Source: Liolophura sinensis (Eukaryota; Mollusca; Polyplacophora; Chitonida; Chitonidae). Taken from it: a stretch of 64,000 nucleotides of DNA. Each line of letters opens with the position of its first letter. Position 1 is the first letter of the stretch. The translations under genes and the position numbers were made by a program. The stretch is from the NCBI RefSeq assembly GCF_032854445.1, contig NC_088305.1, forward strand, positions 15,939,606 to 16,003,605, read 5' to 3'. The notes beneath the pieces are model-generated. The model was not told where the DNA came from. It saw only the letters and a list, made by a program, of their open reading frames with translations, and did no database searches. Below are positions 9,801-19,594 of this stretch, piece after piece.

Positions 9801-12800
9801 CATAGTCTCATCCAATGTTTAGCACGTATTATTTCGAAGCCTTGCAATCACAAGTTAATTGTTTTACCAAATTGTTGTTTCTGACTTCGTGACCATTTTT
9901 AAAGAAATCACATTATACATTCGTGTTTTCAAGACTGATAACTTCCCTTGCAGAATTGGCGGTGATGGCAGCCTTGACAGTGGATCTGTGACCCTAGCAA
10001 GTAAGAAAGGAAACAAATACATTCAAAACCTTTCTTCAGAAGCGTGTGCAAAATAATACTGATTGTTGTCGAGGGTTTTTTGGTCATTTTTCACAAGCGC
10101 AAAATTACACGCCTATTACATTAAAAATGACCCGGATTAATGACTCACTACATATTCTTGATTATTATGCTGTTCTCTTAGTAACTGGAGAGCAGTTTAT
10201 CTAAGTAAACTCTGGTGTAAGTATCAGCGTATTTCCACACACCAGGATATTCATATACCTTTACACGCCCCGGTCTCACTACCCCGTGGTGAGAAGAATC
10301 GTTTGACGATCCTGGCCGTTTGCGCAGTCTGACATTTCGGTGAAAACCACTTGTCTTCAACCAAATTGAAAATAAAGTGCATATCTGTATTTGGGTAAAC
10401 TCTTCAGTAACTTGTCTGAATAAGTAAAAATTATTCAGTGTGGCGTTCAGCAAAGAGTCGAATAAGCAAGACTAAAAGAGCCGTTAGACAAGAGAGAACA
10501 TTATTTCAAATTTATGTAGCAATACTATTCTTGGTGGAGGTTACCAATCATAACTAACTACTATACATTTCGAGACGTTCCCTGCGTGAAGTGTTGAGTT
10601 CCCTGTGTGGAGTGTTGAGTTCCCTGTGTGGAGTGTTGAGTTCCCTGTGTGGAGTGTTGAGTTCCCTGTGTGGAGTGTTGAGTTCCCTGCGTGAAGTGTT
10701 GAGTTCCCTGTGTGGAGTGTTGAGTTCCCTGTGTGGAGTGTTGAGTTCCCTGTCTGGAGTGTTGAGTTCCCTATGTGGAGTGTTGAGTTCCCTGCGTGAA
10801 GTGTTGAGTTCCCTGTGTGGAGTGTTGAGTTCCCTGTGTGGAGTGTTGAGTTCCCTGTGTGGAGTGTTGAGTTCCCTGCGTGAAGTGTTGAGTTCCCTGT
10901 GTGGAGTGTTGAGTTCCCTGTGTGGAGTGTTGAGTTCCCTGCGTGAAGTGTTGAGTTCCCTGTGTGGAGTGTTGAGTTCCCTGTCTGGAGTGTTGAGTTC
11001 CCTATGTGGAGTGTTGAGTTCCCTGCGTGAAGTGTTGAGTTCCCTGTGTGGAGTGTTGAGTTCCCTGTGTGGAGTGTTGAGTTCCCTGTGTGGAGTGTTG
11101 AGTTCCCTGCGTGAAGTGTTGAGTTCCCTGTGTGAAGTGTTGAGTTCCCTGTCTGGAGTGTTGAGTTCCCTGTCTGGAGTGTTGACTTCCCTGTCTGGAG
11201 TGTTGAGTTCCCTGCGTGAAGAGTTGAGTTCCCTGTCTGGAGTGTTGAGTTCCCTGTCTGGAGTGTTGAGTTCCCTGTCTGGAGTGTTGAGTTCCCTGCG
11301 TGAAGAGTTGAGTTCCCTGTCTGGAGTGTTGACTTTCCTGTCTGGAGTGTTGACTTCCCTGTCTGGAGTGTTGAGTTCCCTGCGTGAAGAGTTGAGTTCC
11401 CTGTCTGGAGTGTTGACTTCCCTGTCTGGAGTGTTGACTTCCCTGTCTGGAGTGTTGAGCTCCCTGTGTGTAGAGTTGACTTCTGTGTCTGAAGTGTTGA
11501 CTTCCCTGTGTTTATGCTGTCGGGCAGATCTCCTGAGGAAATACAACCCGAACATCAGAGGGTACTCCGTGGGAAGCGGCTCAGTCACTAGCTCCGGCTC
11601 CCACTTGAACGTGGCCCACCCCGGGGATACAGCACAGTAAGTGTGAGAGGAGAAGGTACACAGAAGGCCTGCGGAAAGAAAGATAAACAGCTAGCTGTGA
11701 CGGGAGTTTCATATTCTACGTAAAAGATTTACCAGCTAATAGAATAGCACAGCAGAAATGTTGTTGTTAAGATTAATATTACTCCAGTTAAAAGAGCAGT
11801 GTCGTTGTAATTATAGATGTAAACCACACAGACTGGTGGTTTTGAAACATGAATTATGAACAAAGATAGGTAAAGGACAAACGGAACGTAAGCCAGCCAA
11901 TATATTGCACATTGCTTTTGTATTGTTATTGAAAAATCACCATTGGTCGACTCGTCGTATGGTTTATCCTGAAGACGACTAGTTATAATTAATGAATAAA
12001 GTTAATGGATAATAAAGTCACACGATCCATGGAGACCGGTTCCAAAAGCTGTTTCTGACTTAAATCAAACCTGTGAAATACTCTTTTCAAGAGCACATTT
12101 TTGTGCCGGATGAAACTAGAATTTTGAAATTACAACATCCTGTACCGAAAACATAGCACTGTGACGCGGTTTTAAGTTTTGACATGTCAAAAATGATTTT
12201 AATGGAATCAGCCATACGAAATTTCTACGAAGCGATTTCTGATTTTCAGTCCACATTTTAAATTTCACTTTGAAAGCTGATTTATGTACCCTTGGAGTTA
12301 AGAAAAATTTAGAACTAAAATGTGAGTTAAACTGTTTTGTTTTAACCTGAGTCAAAACTAGATTTGTGGAATCAACGTCATTTTGTATAGTATATAGTTA
12401 TAGATGAATAAAGTATAGTATATAGTAACAGATATATGTTTGTCTTTGTTGTTTGTGTTGTGCAGCGACATGCCCGCACAGGCTGACTTACTGATACAAA
12501 GGATTAAGGCGGATCATCACATCAACTTCCAACAGGACTGGAAACTCGTCACCATGTTCATCGGCGGCAACGATCTCTGCGACGTCTGCCACACACCTGT
12601 AAGTGACTTCACGAACTTTCTGAATGATTGACTGATTGGTATACGCTGTACTTCAAAGAAAAGACGTAAAAACCATAAAAGTGAAGCAAGCATTACTGGA
12701 ATTGTCATAATTTAACTGTAATCTGAAAACATCTTCTCAAAATAAAATGCAGATGTATAGATTGTAATGTAGGCTTAATAGATCATAGTGATGATGAATG

Positions 12801-15800
12801 CCGTCAATCGCACGGGTTGCAGCTTATAATAGCATATCGAACGGTCGTTTTTTCTAGTTATATTTAATCCTTGCCATGCGTGTAGCCACGTGGAAATTTG
12901 ACAAATTTGGTAGCTATACTTAATGCCCTCTTTAAGATCGACAATCGCCTGAAACGTTCTTGTAAATATTTTGCTTTAAGTTTTAAACATTGATTAAAAA
13001 CTCCGATCCGCGAAAGATTAACCCAAGTTAATAAGTCACAAGGCTGATTTTCTATGAAATATTCATCGATAAATACCTTTATCATGAATACATGATTCTT
13101 TGTTCGTATGGTATTAACCTCCATGGTTCAAGGTCTTCAGTTTGACAATGCCTCATCACTGTCTTTTTTTTTTCATTCCTCCAGGACAAACACAGCCCTG
13201 CTAATTACATAAACAACATCAAGATCGCCCTGGACAAACTCCATGCCGGTCTGCCCAGGACGTTTGTCAACTTGGCCATGATCTTTGACATCACGCCAGT
13301 GGCTTCCCTTGGGCACAACAACTTCTTCTGTAATGTCGTGCACGGGTGAGTAGCTCCGGATGCCTATATAGGTCAACAAATTACATTACATTATCATAGT
13401 ACATGTTTTGAAAACTGATTTCATTTATTCATCTGGAAAATTCTTAGCGTCCTTCCAATATAATTATTGAAAACTGTTGTCTGCTTATCTTTGCATGAAT
13501 CCTATTTTCGCAATTTATCTATTTTTTTTTCATTCTTTAGTGGTTTATGTAAAAAGGCACTTTAAAAACCTGGGACGTTCAATTTTTGGTTTACGGTTAG
13601 TGTACAAATGGTTGTTTTGACACGTAGATGTACTGTACTTTTAATAATTAGTCTCGTCAAATAGAATCCTGCACAGGGTAAATTGGCACACAGCGAGTAG
13701 TCTGGTAGCGAAACGACTGAAAGGGTTACAATACAATAACAATACATTGTGCAGGCGGATAACACTATGAATAGATAAGGTCGTACATATATATATATAA
13801 TATACAATGATAAAGTGAAGCAAGAAAAAAGAAATGCGTAACCTTTAACCAGGTGTAAATTACATGGAACGGTTCCTGTCGCAATTTTAAACAGCTTTTA
13901 AGCTTTTTGGTCAACAAATAAATGGACTTTTGTGCCTTAATGTTCTACGTAAAGTTTAATCAGGCTCATTTCTTTGAATGCTAACGTATTTTAAATTGTA
14001 GTATATTTGAGCGTCATTTTAAAGTCAAAACATGTTTGCTGAGAGTGAGTAGGTTGATCTGTGTTCGAGGTCTACTTTCTGGTATGAAAAGTCTTACTTA
14101 CCGAAGAACATAGGGTGTTAATATGGTTGTTCGTTGTAAAAGGAAGACAAACGTTAATTGTATCTTGTTAAATATATTCTTGTTTTCCACTGATTGGGCA
14201 ACTAACGTAACGCACGCATAGTGTAACTCTGAAAAGCACTGGAATCGATATTTCGACACATTATTTTGCAATCATCAGAAGAAATGATGATCATAAAACA
14301 AAGTGCCGATATTCTCCTGATAAAAACAAGTTATAGTCCCAAAATATCGAGCCAAAATGAGTCATTCGTCATGGAATATGACATATGTTATTGCATACTC
14401 ACACAAAAACAGTCACCTTATAGACAGAAACATGGTTGTTGTGCCGACATTTGCCATCCGTCAACCCTTAAGCTTGTTCTTATCCTCGCCAACATGGTTG
14501 TTCTTATCTGTCGCCATCAGCATGGTGTGCGATTGTGGCCAAGACAAGCAGCACCACGCTATCGTGCAGGCGAACCTGGTAGAGTACCAGAGACTCACCC
14601 AGGAGCTCATCGACTCCGGGAGGTACGACAACGGCCGTAACGACTTTACCGTGGTTCTCCAGCCCTTCTACAGAGACACCGTACCCCCTCACAAGGTAAT
14701 AAAGCTAGGCGTAACTGTTATGGAAGGTGGCATGTATATATGTAATGAAGAGATATGTCACCACGGTAAATAAACTTATAGCAACGCTGAGACACTTTGG
14801 TTTAAGACACAAATCGGACATTTTAAATAAACGCTTACTTAATTCCTGAATTCCTGAATTCTTGAAGTTAAAGTTAGGTACAGGTAAAGTCCATCAAAAA
14901 TGTGAGCTTCTTCAGGACGATTCTATTCCATGAAGGAATTGGGTCCACAAAAGTACCATTAACTGTATAATCGCCATGGCAACAGCGCACGTTGAAGACA
15001 TGCATATGTTGCCATGGTAGTTACAAATGACTCAGAAAAAGGCAGCTTATAGCGAAATCAATCTCATGGGTTTGGCCTTTGTTGTAGAGTTCATGTGTAT
15101 TTAATATCATGTCGACCTTCCAGAAATCATTTATTTACAAGTGACAACTGCTTTTTTCAAGTTTCGAACCTTCTTTTGCATATTTTAAAAATATTTTATT
15201 GATGTTTAATGCCCATTTCAATATCTTTTTCACACATTCGGCTTAATTGCGCTGTGGTGCGACCATCGCTTTAGCCGATCGAGCTATATATATCCACAAA
15301 TTAAATCGCGTGTGCCAGATTTGATGCTTAGTCATACTCATTATTTTCCAGTTCACCACTTTTTAGGGGACAATGCAGAAGTATTTTTTCTTGCAGGATA
15401 ACGGTGGTCACGACCTGAGTTACTTCGCCCCGGACTGTTTTCACTTTAGTACTAAAGGTCACCAAGTAGCGGCAGTCAGTATCTTCAACAACATGGTATG
15501 TACACCGTTAACGTTTTCAGAAGTTATATCACAAATGATTTGTTTAGGTGTTTGTTTACTCTGGTCTTCAACATTTCCGCATTATTTTGGGCATACCTCT
15601 ATATCACAAGCTCTATTTCATATGAAGGGGACCGGTTCCAGTGCTGCCACAGTGGAACACGATGCCCAAAACATCATGTATATCCAATATGTAGGACACC
15701 GCTAATACTAACCCGTAACAAACATAGATGTAAAAACAAACAAAATGTCAACCTTAAGCCTAGTAACCATTAAACAGTTTCTTTTTATAAATAACATATT

Positions 15801-17644
15801 AACTACATGTGCAATTTTATAACGTGTAAAAGATAATAACGCACTGAAGAATTTTTACTTAAATATAATGTGGGCTTCCAAATGTAGAATTCCCGTTATA
15901 CCAGACCCATACCACAATGTCGTTTAAGTACTTTATCGTTATATATAATTCCATGCCTCTACATTTCTCCCTGGTTTAGGTGGAACCCGTGGGACACAAG
16001 AACACCAAATGGCACCTCAACGAGCCATACCTGTGTCCAGGACAGCATGTAAGTCGACGTTATGGGTACTCGCACAAGACTTTGAAAAACTTTAATACCG
16101 CCAACTATTCTCGTAAATTACTTGACATTGTGGCACTAAAATCAATATAGACGTCTTCACGAAAAAAAGTGACTAGAAACAAGACAAACGAATTTTCTGA
16201 GAAATTCTTCTTCATAATGAACTGTTCCGTACGTGTAAGAAAGTTCATCTAAAAGTCAAATACATATTCAAGTTTTCAAAGGACGACAACAGCTGCTGTA
16301 TATATACAGCATAGAGTGGTTTCACATAAAGTGTACTGTAGGCCCTAATCGTTCACGTTAAACTCCTAAAAACATGCTTCAAGTTGATAAAATCTTGACC
16401 ATTCAAACTATGCCGTTGGAGCATGATTTCATCTAAGGCTTATAATCCAGCTTCAGATATTCCGTTTTGACCGAAAATGTTTTCACGAAACGGGTCTCAA
16501 ACCTAGAGGCTACAAGGACAGCCCTTTCCGTTTTATATAACAATTTTCATTCGCATTTGTCTTTTTGGTGTTTAACATCGTTTCAGAGTGATTTGGGTCA
16601 CATCAACCTTGAAGCTGACCAGTCGCGATCCCTTTTTCACACCCTCCTCCCTACCCCGCGCCCTCCACTTGCCCGCCATTAAATCTCTGGTATATTCAGG
16701 CACTGGCTAAACAGTATGTTAACATCACACGAAATAGAGTTGATCGTGGATTCATATTGCTTTAGATAAAAGGTCAAGGTCGTACTAATTTTGGACTACC
16801 CACACATGCGTGCGCTGTTGAAGGCCAACTTGTAATGATAGCGATAACCCCGTTTTCATTGGTTGACCAGGATTCCAACACAAGACCTAATTGGACGATT
16901 TTGTCAACGCCTCCACACGAAACACCGCTTTGTTTGTCCTGTTGTTGCTTATTTCCTCCTATTGTCACAGAAATTTCTTCTTATATAGACAGCTCACTTA
17001 TTTTGGGTCTGAACGGTAAGAAAGTAAATTGCAGGCAAAAATGTGGCGATATACAACAGCTGTCACTTAACCTGTTTGCCCTTCGGAAATATCCCAGTGT
17101 GTTCAATATCGCACTATCGCTTTGGAACATTATACCCGCCGTTTATGTAACACCTCCGGCAAGGTTGCGTTTATTTAGCTGTCAGTCAGCAAATTTGCGC
17201 GATGCACAGATTTGATGTGACATTTAAAAATTTTGTGCACAATCTTGGGGCAATCCATAAAACTTTGGTAGTGAACGTGATCTCGGGATCACGAAGCGAT
17301 CTTAGACGTAAGTTGGGGCCTCCGTAGCCGAGGTGTGAGAACGCTAGTACGGGGCAATGACCCAGTAGCCTCTCACCAATGCGGGCGCTGTGAGTTCAAG
17401 TCCAGCTTCTCCTCTCCGGCCATACTTGGGAAGGTCTGCCAGCAGTTTGGGGATGGTCGTGGGTTTCCGCCGGGCTCTTCCCGGTTTCCTCCCTTCACAA
17501 TGCTGGCCGCCGTCGTATAAATTAAATATTCTTGAGTTCGGCGTAAAACACCAATCAATGAAATAAATAATCATATAAATGGCATAATACTAAACAAATA
17601 AATAAAGCGCACACACGCACGCACGCACACACGCACACACGCAC

Positions 17645-17689
<45 letters not shown>

Positions 17690-18006
17690 CTCTCCGCCAT
17701 CAGGTAATTCGCCGATCTTCTGAATCGAAGTCGTAGTTGAACCAGTAAGAGCTCGATTTGAACACATGACTTCTTTGCTTATACTGAGCATCGTGACACG
17801 GACACTTTGGGTCAATGAGCCAGCGAGAAAAGGCTAGGGCAGGATAGCACAATTGTGTTTTCTACTACTACATCAACATTTATATTGCCCAGGGATAGTT
17901 GAAAAAAATCAAATCTCATGCATAATTTTTTCTTTTTCAGCAACATCATGTGAACGACTTCATTCCTACGTACAAGAACCACAAGGCCCATGTTGTCGGC
18001 AAATAA
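3784..18006 (+). CDS. PLB1-like: Secreted GDSL-type phospholipase B (PLB1-like), 13 exons
   Basis: Join of 3784-3835, 4271-4392, 5804-5870, 8006-8064, 9375-9442, 9954-10000, 11528-11636, 12466-12598, 13185-13345, 14521-14695, 15397-15495, 15980-16048 and 17941-18006. Every junction is GT..AG and the phases join into about 408 aa with no stop. Residues 1-17 form a signal peptide. GDSL (96-99, Ser98) is the nucleophile block, FIGGND (206-211) the GxND oxyanion block, and APDCFH (342-347) supplies Asp344 and His347 of the DxxH block. NVT (27) and NAT (40) are glycosylation sequons. Conserved PLB1 landmarks include the [19 protein letters not shown] block and SGRYD, and FTVVLQPF. Family members hydrolyse sn-2 and sn-1 acyl esters of phospholipids. 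Vertebrate PLB1 has four lipase repeats and a membrane anchor; this gene has one repeat and no C-terminal membrane segment, so it is probably secreted. The start codon has G at -3. The model is complete, although the 5' UTR is unmapped. Confidence 0.93.
4271..4392 (+). CDS. Phospholipase B exon 2
   Basis: Acceptor TTTCTATCAG, donor GAG|GTGATT. Encodes about 40 residues of charged, helical N-terminal sequence (starts [10 protein letters not shown]) with the sequons NVT and NAT. Ends in phase 0. Confidence 0.88.
4472..4610 (+). mobile_element. tRNA-derived SINE, 5'-truncated copy in intron 2
   Basis: Matches the 3' half of the full SINE at 4984-5253: CCAGCAACCTGC, the GGTTTCC...CCCGGTTTCCACCC core, and the 3' hairpin (CGCCGT 4543-4548 with ACGGCG 4573-4578), ending in CACCAATCAAATAAATAAAT. 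The tRNA-like head is absent. Confidence 0.8.
4615..4838 (-). mobile_element. tRNA-derived SINE, inverted degenerate copy in intron 2
   Basis: The reverse complement has the B-box region GTGAGTTCAAGTCCAGC, the CCCGGTTTCCACCC core and a worn 3' hairpin. The A-box end is replaced by unrelated sequence. It lies tail to tail with the copy at 4472-4610, about 5 bp apart. Confidence 0.75.
4984..5253 (+). mobile_element. tRNA-derived SINE, full-length, intron 2
   Basis: The head GGCTCAGTTGGTTAGCGCG gives an A box and GAGTTCAAGTCC a B box. A conserved core follows, then the 3' hairpin and an (AAAT)n tail. The 9-bp target-site duplication AGATTAACG is found at 4975-4983 and 5254-5262, so retroposition is directly visible. 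The repeat is probably transcribed by RNA polymerase III, by family knowledge. Confidence 0.92.
5263..5803. other. Rest of intron 2
   Basis: AT-rich intron sequence before exon 3. I see no further repeat or gene in it. Confidence 0.5.
5804..5870 (+). CDS. Phospholipase B exon 3
   Basis: Acceptor TAATTTCAG, donor CTG|GTGAAT. Read in the phase set by exon 2 it gives [12 protein letters not shown] and a Pro-rich stretch ending PDS, and ends in phase 1. Another open frame across the same bases is not phase-compatible with exon 4. Confidence 0.8.
5871..7072. other. Intron 3, unique part
   Basis: AT-rich intron sequence ahead of the 51-bp minisatellite. A 109-codon minus-strand open frame (6261-6590) has no recognisable similarity and is probably chance. 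Confidence 0.5.
7073..7630. repeat. 51-bp minisatellite in intron 3
   Basis: About 11 copies of a 51-bp unit that includes gggtataaggcgtgtgcgat and ttgtactttgggttacggtc. The period is divisible by three, so three frames stay open (17-residue repeats [17 protein letters not shown] on plus). Units differ at GCG/TCG and ATAAGA/ATGAGA. It sits wholly inside intron 3. Confidence 0.92.
8006..8064 (+). CDS. Phospholipase B exon 4 (nucleophile block)
   Basis: Acceptor TATATTTCAG, donor ACT|GTAAGT. Encodes [20 protein letters not shown], including the GDSL nucleophile serine. The VHxLRxxDxKVIxAxGDSLT pattern is the characteristic start of a PLB1 lipase repeat. Confidence 0.93.
8143..8290. repeat. 27-bp minisatellite in intron 4, first array
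   Basis: Five to six copies of a 27-bp unit containing gggtatcatggtcgcagcga and gaacttc. Unrelated in sequence to the other 27-bp arrays. Confidence 0.85.
8495..8745. repeat. 27-bp minisatellite in intron 4, second array
   Basis: Nine copies of a 27-bp unit containing aaagagaagcagcttatgtt and gccaatg, with very little divergence (CCAATG/CCAGTG, CAGCTT/CATCTT). Open in several frames because of the period. The low divergence suggests recent expansion. Confidence 0.9.
9375..9442 (+). CDS. Phospholipase B exon 5
   Basis: Acceptor CTCGAAG, donor TC|GTAAGT. Encodes AANGAK followed by [10 protein letters not shown], matching the LTxYRGLSWS segment of PLB1. Ends in phase 2. Confidence 0.92.
9443..9953. 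other. Intron 5
   Basis: About 510 bp of intron sequence with nothing recognisable. Confidence 0.5.
9954..10000 (+). CDS. Phospholipase B exon 6
   Basis: Acceptor CCCTTGCAG, donor CAA|GTAAGA. Encodes [16 protein letters not shown], matching the SIGGDxNLxTVTTLP segment of the family. Ends in phase 1. Confidence 0.92.
10001..10577. other. Intron 6, unique part
   Basis: Intron sequence before the 21-bp minisatellite. I see nothing further in it. Confidence 0.5.
10578..11512. repeat. 21-bp minisatellite with higher-order structure, intron 6
   Basis: About 44 copies of a 21-bp unit (tgttgagttccctgtgtgga plus g). Three variants, marked TGTGTGG, TGTCTGG and TGCGTGA, recur mostly in sets of four units (84 bp), each set closed by a TGCGTGA unit. 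TGTGTGG units dominate the 5' part and TGTCTGG units the 3' part. Both strands are open for about 345 codons because 21 is divisible by three. The frame running into exon 7 is not the spliced one, because exon 7 begins at the GCAG acceptor at 11527/11528. Confidence 0.93.
11528..11636 (+). CDS. Phospholipase B exon 7
   Basis: Acceptor GTCGGGCAG, donor CA|GTAAGTG. Encodes [19 protein letters not shown] and the following linker, matching NILREFNPxLxGFSVGTG of PLB1. The 21-bp minisatellite ends only about 15-20 bp before this acceptor. Confidence 0.92.
11637..12465. other. Intron 7
   Basis: About 830 bp of intron sequence with nothing recognisable apart from a short ATAGTATATAGT repeat near 12385-12430. 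Confidence 0.5.
12466..12598 (+). CDS. Phospholipase B exon 8 (GxND block)
   Basis: Acceptor TTGTGCAG, donor CCT|GTAAGT. Encodes [13 protein letters not shown] and then [18 protein letters not shown], which carries the oxyanion-hole GGND. Ends in phase 0. Confidence 0.95.
12599..13184. other. Intron 8
   Basis: About 590 bp of intron sequence with nothing recognisable. Confidence 0.5.
13185..13345 (+). CDS. Phospholipase B exon 9
   Basis: Acceptor TTCCTCCAG, donor GG|GTGAGT. Encodes [20 protein letters not shown] followed by VNLAMIFDI, matching the family's ALDxLHAEVPRAFVNLV segment. Ends in phase 2. Confidence 0.95.
13346..14520. other. Intron 9
   Basis: About 1.2 kb of AT-rich intron sequence with a short (TA)n run near 13787-13800. 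No gene seen. Confidence 0.5.
14521..14695 (+). CDS. Phospholipase B exon 10
   Basis: Acceptor CGCCATCAG, donor AAG|GTAATA. Encodes MVCDCGQD, then [15 protein letters not shown] and [17 protein letters not shown] and DFTVVxQPF are family landmarks. Ends in phase 0. Confidence 0.95.
14696..15396. other. Intron 10
   Basis: About 700 bp of intron sequence with nothing recognisable. Confidence 0.5.
15397..15495 (+). CDS. Phospholipase B exon 11 (Asp/His block)
   Basis: Acceptor TTTCTTGCAG, donor ATG|GTATGT. Encodes [15 protein letters not shown] followed by SIFNNM. It carries the catalytic Asp and His (DCFH). Confidence 0.95.
15496..15979. other. Intron 11
   Basis: About 480 bp of intron sequence with nothing recognisable. 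Open frames running on from exon 11 lack similarity and are read-through. Confidence 0.5.
15980..16048 (+). CDS. Phospholipase B exon 12
   Basis: Acceptor CTGGTTTAG, donor CAT|GTAAGT. Encodes [20 protein letters not shown], matching the LEPVGxKT..CP end of the lipase repeat. Ends in phase 0. Confidence 0.92.
16049..17317. other. Intron 12, unique part
   Basis: About 1.3 kb of intron sequence ahead of a SINE. A 126-codon open frame at 16835-17215 has no recognisable similarity. Confidence 0.45.
17318..17570 (+). mobile_element. tRNA-derived SINE in intron 12
   Basis: Diverged full-length copy. The head GGCCTCCGTAGCCGAGG has a worn A box, the B box GAGTTCAAGTCC is intact, and the GGTTTCC core and 3' hairpin (CGCCGT...CGGCG) precede CACCAATCAATGAAATAAATAA. 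Several hairpin positions are mutated. Confidence 0.85.
17607..17686. repeat. (CA)n / (CGCA)n microsatellite
   Basis: About 80 bp of CACACG followed by pure CA dinucleotides in intron 12. Confidence 0.95.
17700..17835 (-). repeat. Possible tRNA-like SINE remnant
   Basis: On the minus strand TGGCTCATTGACC is followed about 50 bp later by GTGTTCAAATCGA, resembling worn A and B boxes. It abuts the CA microsatellite, which could be its tail. Weak evidence. Confidence 0.3.
17941..18006 (+). CDS. Phospholipase B exon 13 (terminal)
   Basis: Acceptor TCTTTTTCAG. Encodes a 21-residue hydrophilic tail ending KAHVVGK and TAA. There is no transmembrane segment or second lipase repeat. Confidence 0.85.
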   Translation, partial: QHHVNDFIPTYKNHKAHVVGK

Positions 18007-18030
18007 AGAGATCTACTTTGTCAAAATAAA
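18002..18030 (+). terminator. Polyadenylation signals of the phospholipase gene
   Basis: AATAAA overlaps the stop codon (18002-18007) and a second AATAAA lies at 18025-18030, followed by a GT-rich stretch near 18037-18055. The second is the more likely cleavage signal. Confidence 0.5.
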
Positions 18031-19264
18031 CTAAGTGTGACCGGAGGTGTTGTTCAAGAGTCCAGCCCTTGTTAACCACACTAGCTAGGGTAGATCAGCA
18101 GCTTCTATTAGTTTGATAGGATTTTAGGGTACATAATCTGGTACGGTCATGCGGAGACTCAGCCCCAGAGAGGTACGATAAGAAACTGCAAAAATCAGAA
18201 TAATTATGCAATTCTGTAAATTTATGAATGAAAGGTATAAAACTTTGTTGGCGCACCCATAAAAGTTATATGGCCATAAAAGAGATTGTTACTCAGTCTT
18301 AAACTGCCAAAAATGCACTGTCAATCAAAAACGCCAATTTTTCGTTCAAACGAAGCAATGTATTTTTAATTTGCAGTATGAAGATCAACGTATTCTTACG
18401 GAAAAATTCATGGGTGTTTTTCTGCGTTTTGTCAAAGTTTCTTTTCGGTTAACGTTTGTCTGAATATATAAAACATAAACTTGATAATATGGTCAATTTT
18501 ATCATAATTTTAAGAATTTTTTCAAAAACTCACAATTGTGATCCTGTGACTTTCCCCTCTCCACAGTGACTAATGCAAGAAAAGATATTTCATTATGGCT
18601 GGTCAAGGGTAGGCTACCCTTTTTTCGATTTAATGTCCTATACTTCGCTTCAGTGAATGTTTGGGGCTTTGTAAATCGGAAAGGAAAGGAAGAGTAAAAC
18701 AGAACTGGAAAAAGAAGAGTTACGAGTGTGTCAGTAGCTGTTACTCACAGCTATGGTCAGTTTCGTTTCTTGAGGTGAACAGTTTCTTGCACTGAGGCCG
18801 ATTCCCAACTTTACCACACCAGGGCCATTTCAACATTTATTTGCTCTTTGCTCAGTTTCTTTACTGCGAAGACTTCACAGACAACGAGAGCCGGTATTGA
18901 ATCTGCACATTTTGAGTCTTCCAGAGTGAAAAGGCAAATACGTATTTTTCCCAATCGGCCACGACTCGCTCTATACATGTAAGATCAACCAACAGCTTTT
19001 GTCACGGGTACTTTGTTTGGATTTAGCTTGTCAGTTAACTATTTTCTTCTAATTCCGTTTTTAAAGGATTAGTGTCCAGATTGGTTATTTATTCATAATT
19101 AGCTAGCCCTGTATATATTGTTAAATTGAGTGTAAAAAATATTGAAAAAAGGCACATGAGTATGGCATTAAAATCACTAAGCAATGAATTATTTTCCGCG
19201 CCAACACTCGGTGGTCTCCGCCGAATGACGTCATACAAGCCATTTAGTTCAGCCACAAGCATAT
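18031..19264. other. Intergenic region downstream of the phospholipase
   Basis: About 1.2 kb with no recognisable gene or repeat. Confidence 0.5.
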
Positions 19265-19274
19265 GGAATTTCTC

Positions 19275-19375
19275 CAGGATATGGCTTGCTGTTCTGCATA
19301 CGGTTGTAAAACTAGATTTGGCTGCTATGGGAGCGAAAATCGACTAAAACCTGATGCTTTACCCGCCGTGGTCAC
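19275..19375 (+). pseudogene. THAP-type zinc-finger remnant
   Basis: The frame from the ATG at 19280 reads MACCSAYGCKTRFG, like the CxxxGC start of a THAP domain, and soon after RLKPDALPAV, like the domain's C-terminal LKxDAVPxxF motif. The middle of the domain (about 50 residues including the second Cys and His ligands) is missing, so it cannot fold as a THAP finger. THAP domains occur in transposase-derived and host DNA-binding proteins. The assignment rests on two short motifs. Confidence 0.4.
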
Positions 19376-19594
19376 CACCGTTACAGGCAAAACTCATGTT
19401 GATATATGCTCGATAATTGGCCCTCCTCCAAGGATTTCCTCTTAAGTTCGCTGACTTCTACACGACAAGACATTTCCAATTCCGTCGGTATCTCTAGGGA
19501 GTCTCAACAAGGACACCTGCATACAGTGGTTATTAAACTGAAGTGAAAGCTAATAGCAAATCTCTGTACACTAATCGCACATGTATTTATATTG

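Noticed and set aside
10554-11640. Open frames of about 345 codons on both strands with LSSLCGV or RELNTPH repeats
   Set aside because: They are explained by a 21-bp tandem repeat inside intron 6. The exon 7 frame is fixed by splice phase from exon 6 and does not use the repeat.
14357-14773. 138-codon frame spanning exon 10
   Set aside because: The parts before 14521 and after 14695 are intron read-through; clear AG and GT sites bound the conserved segment.
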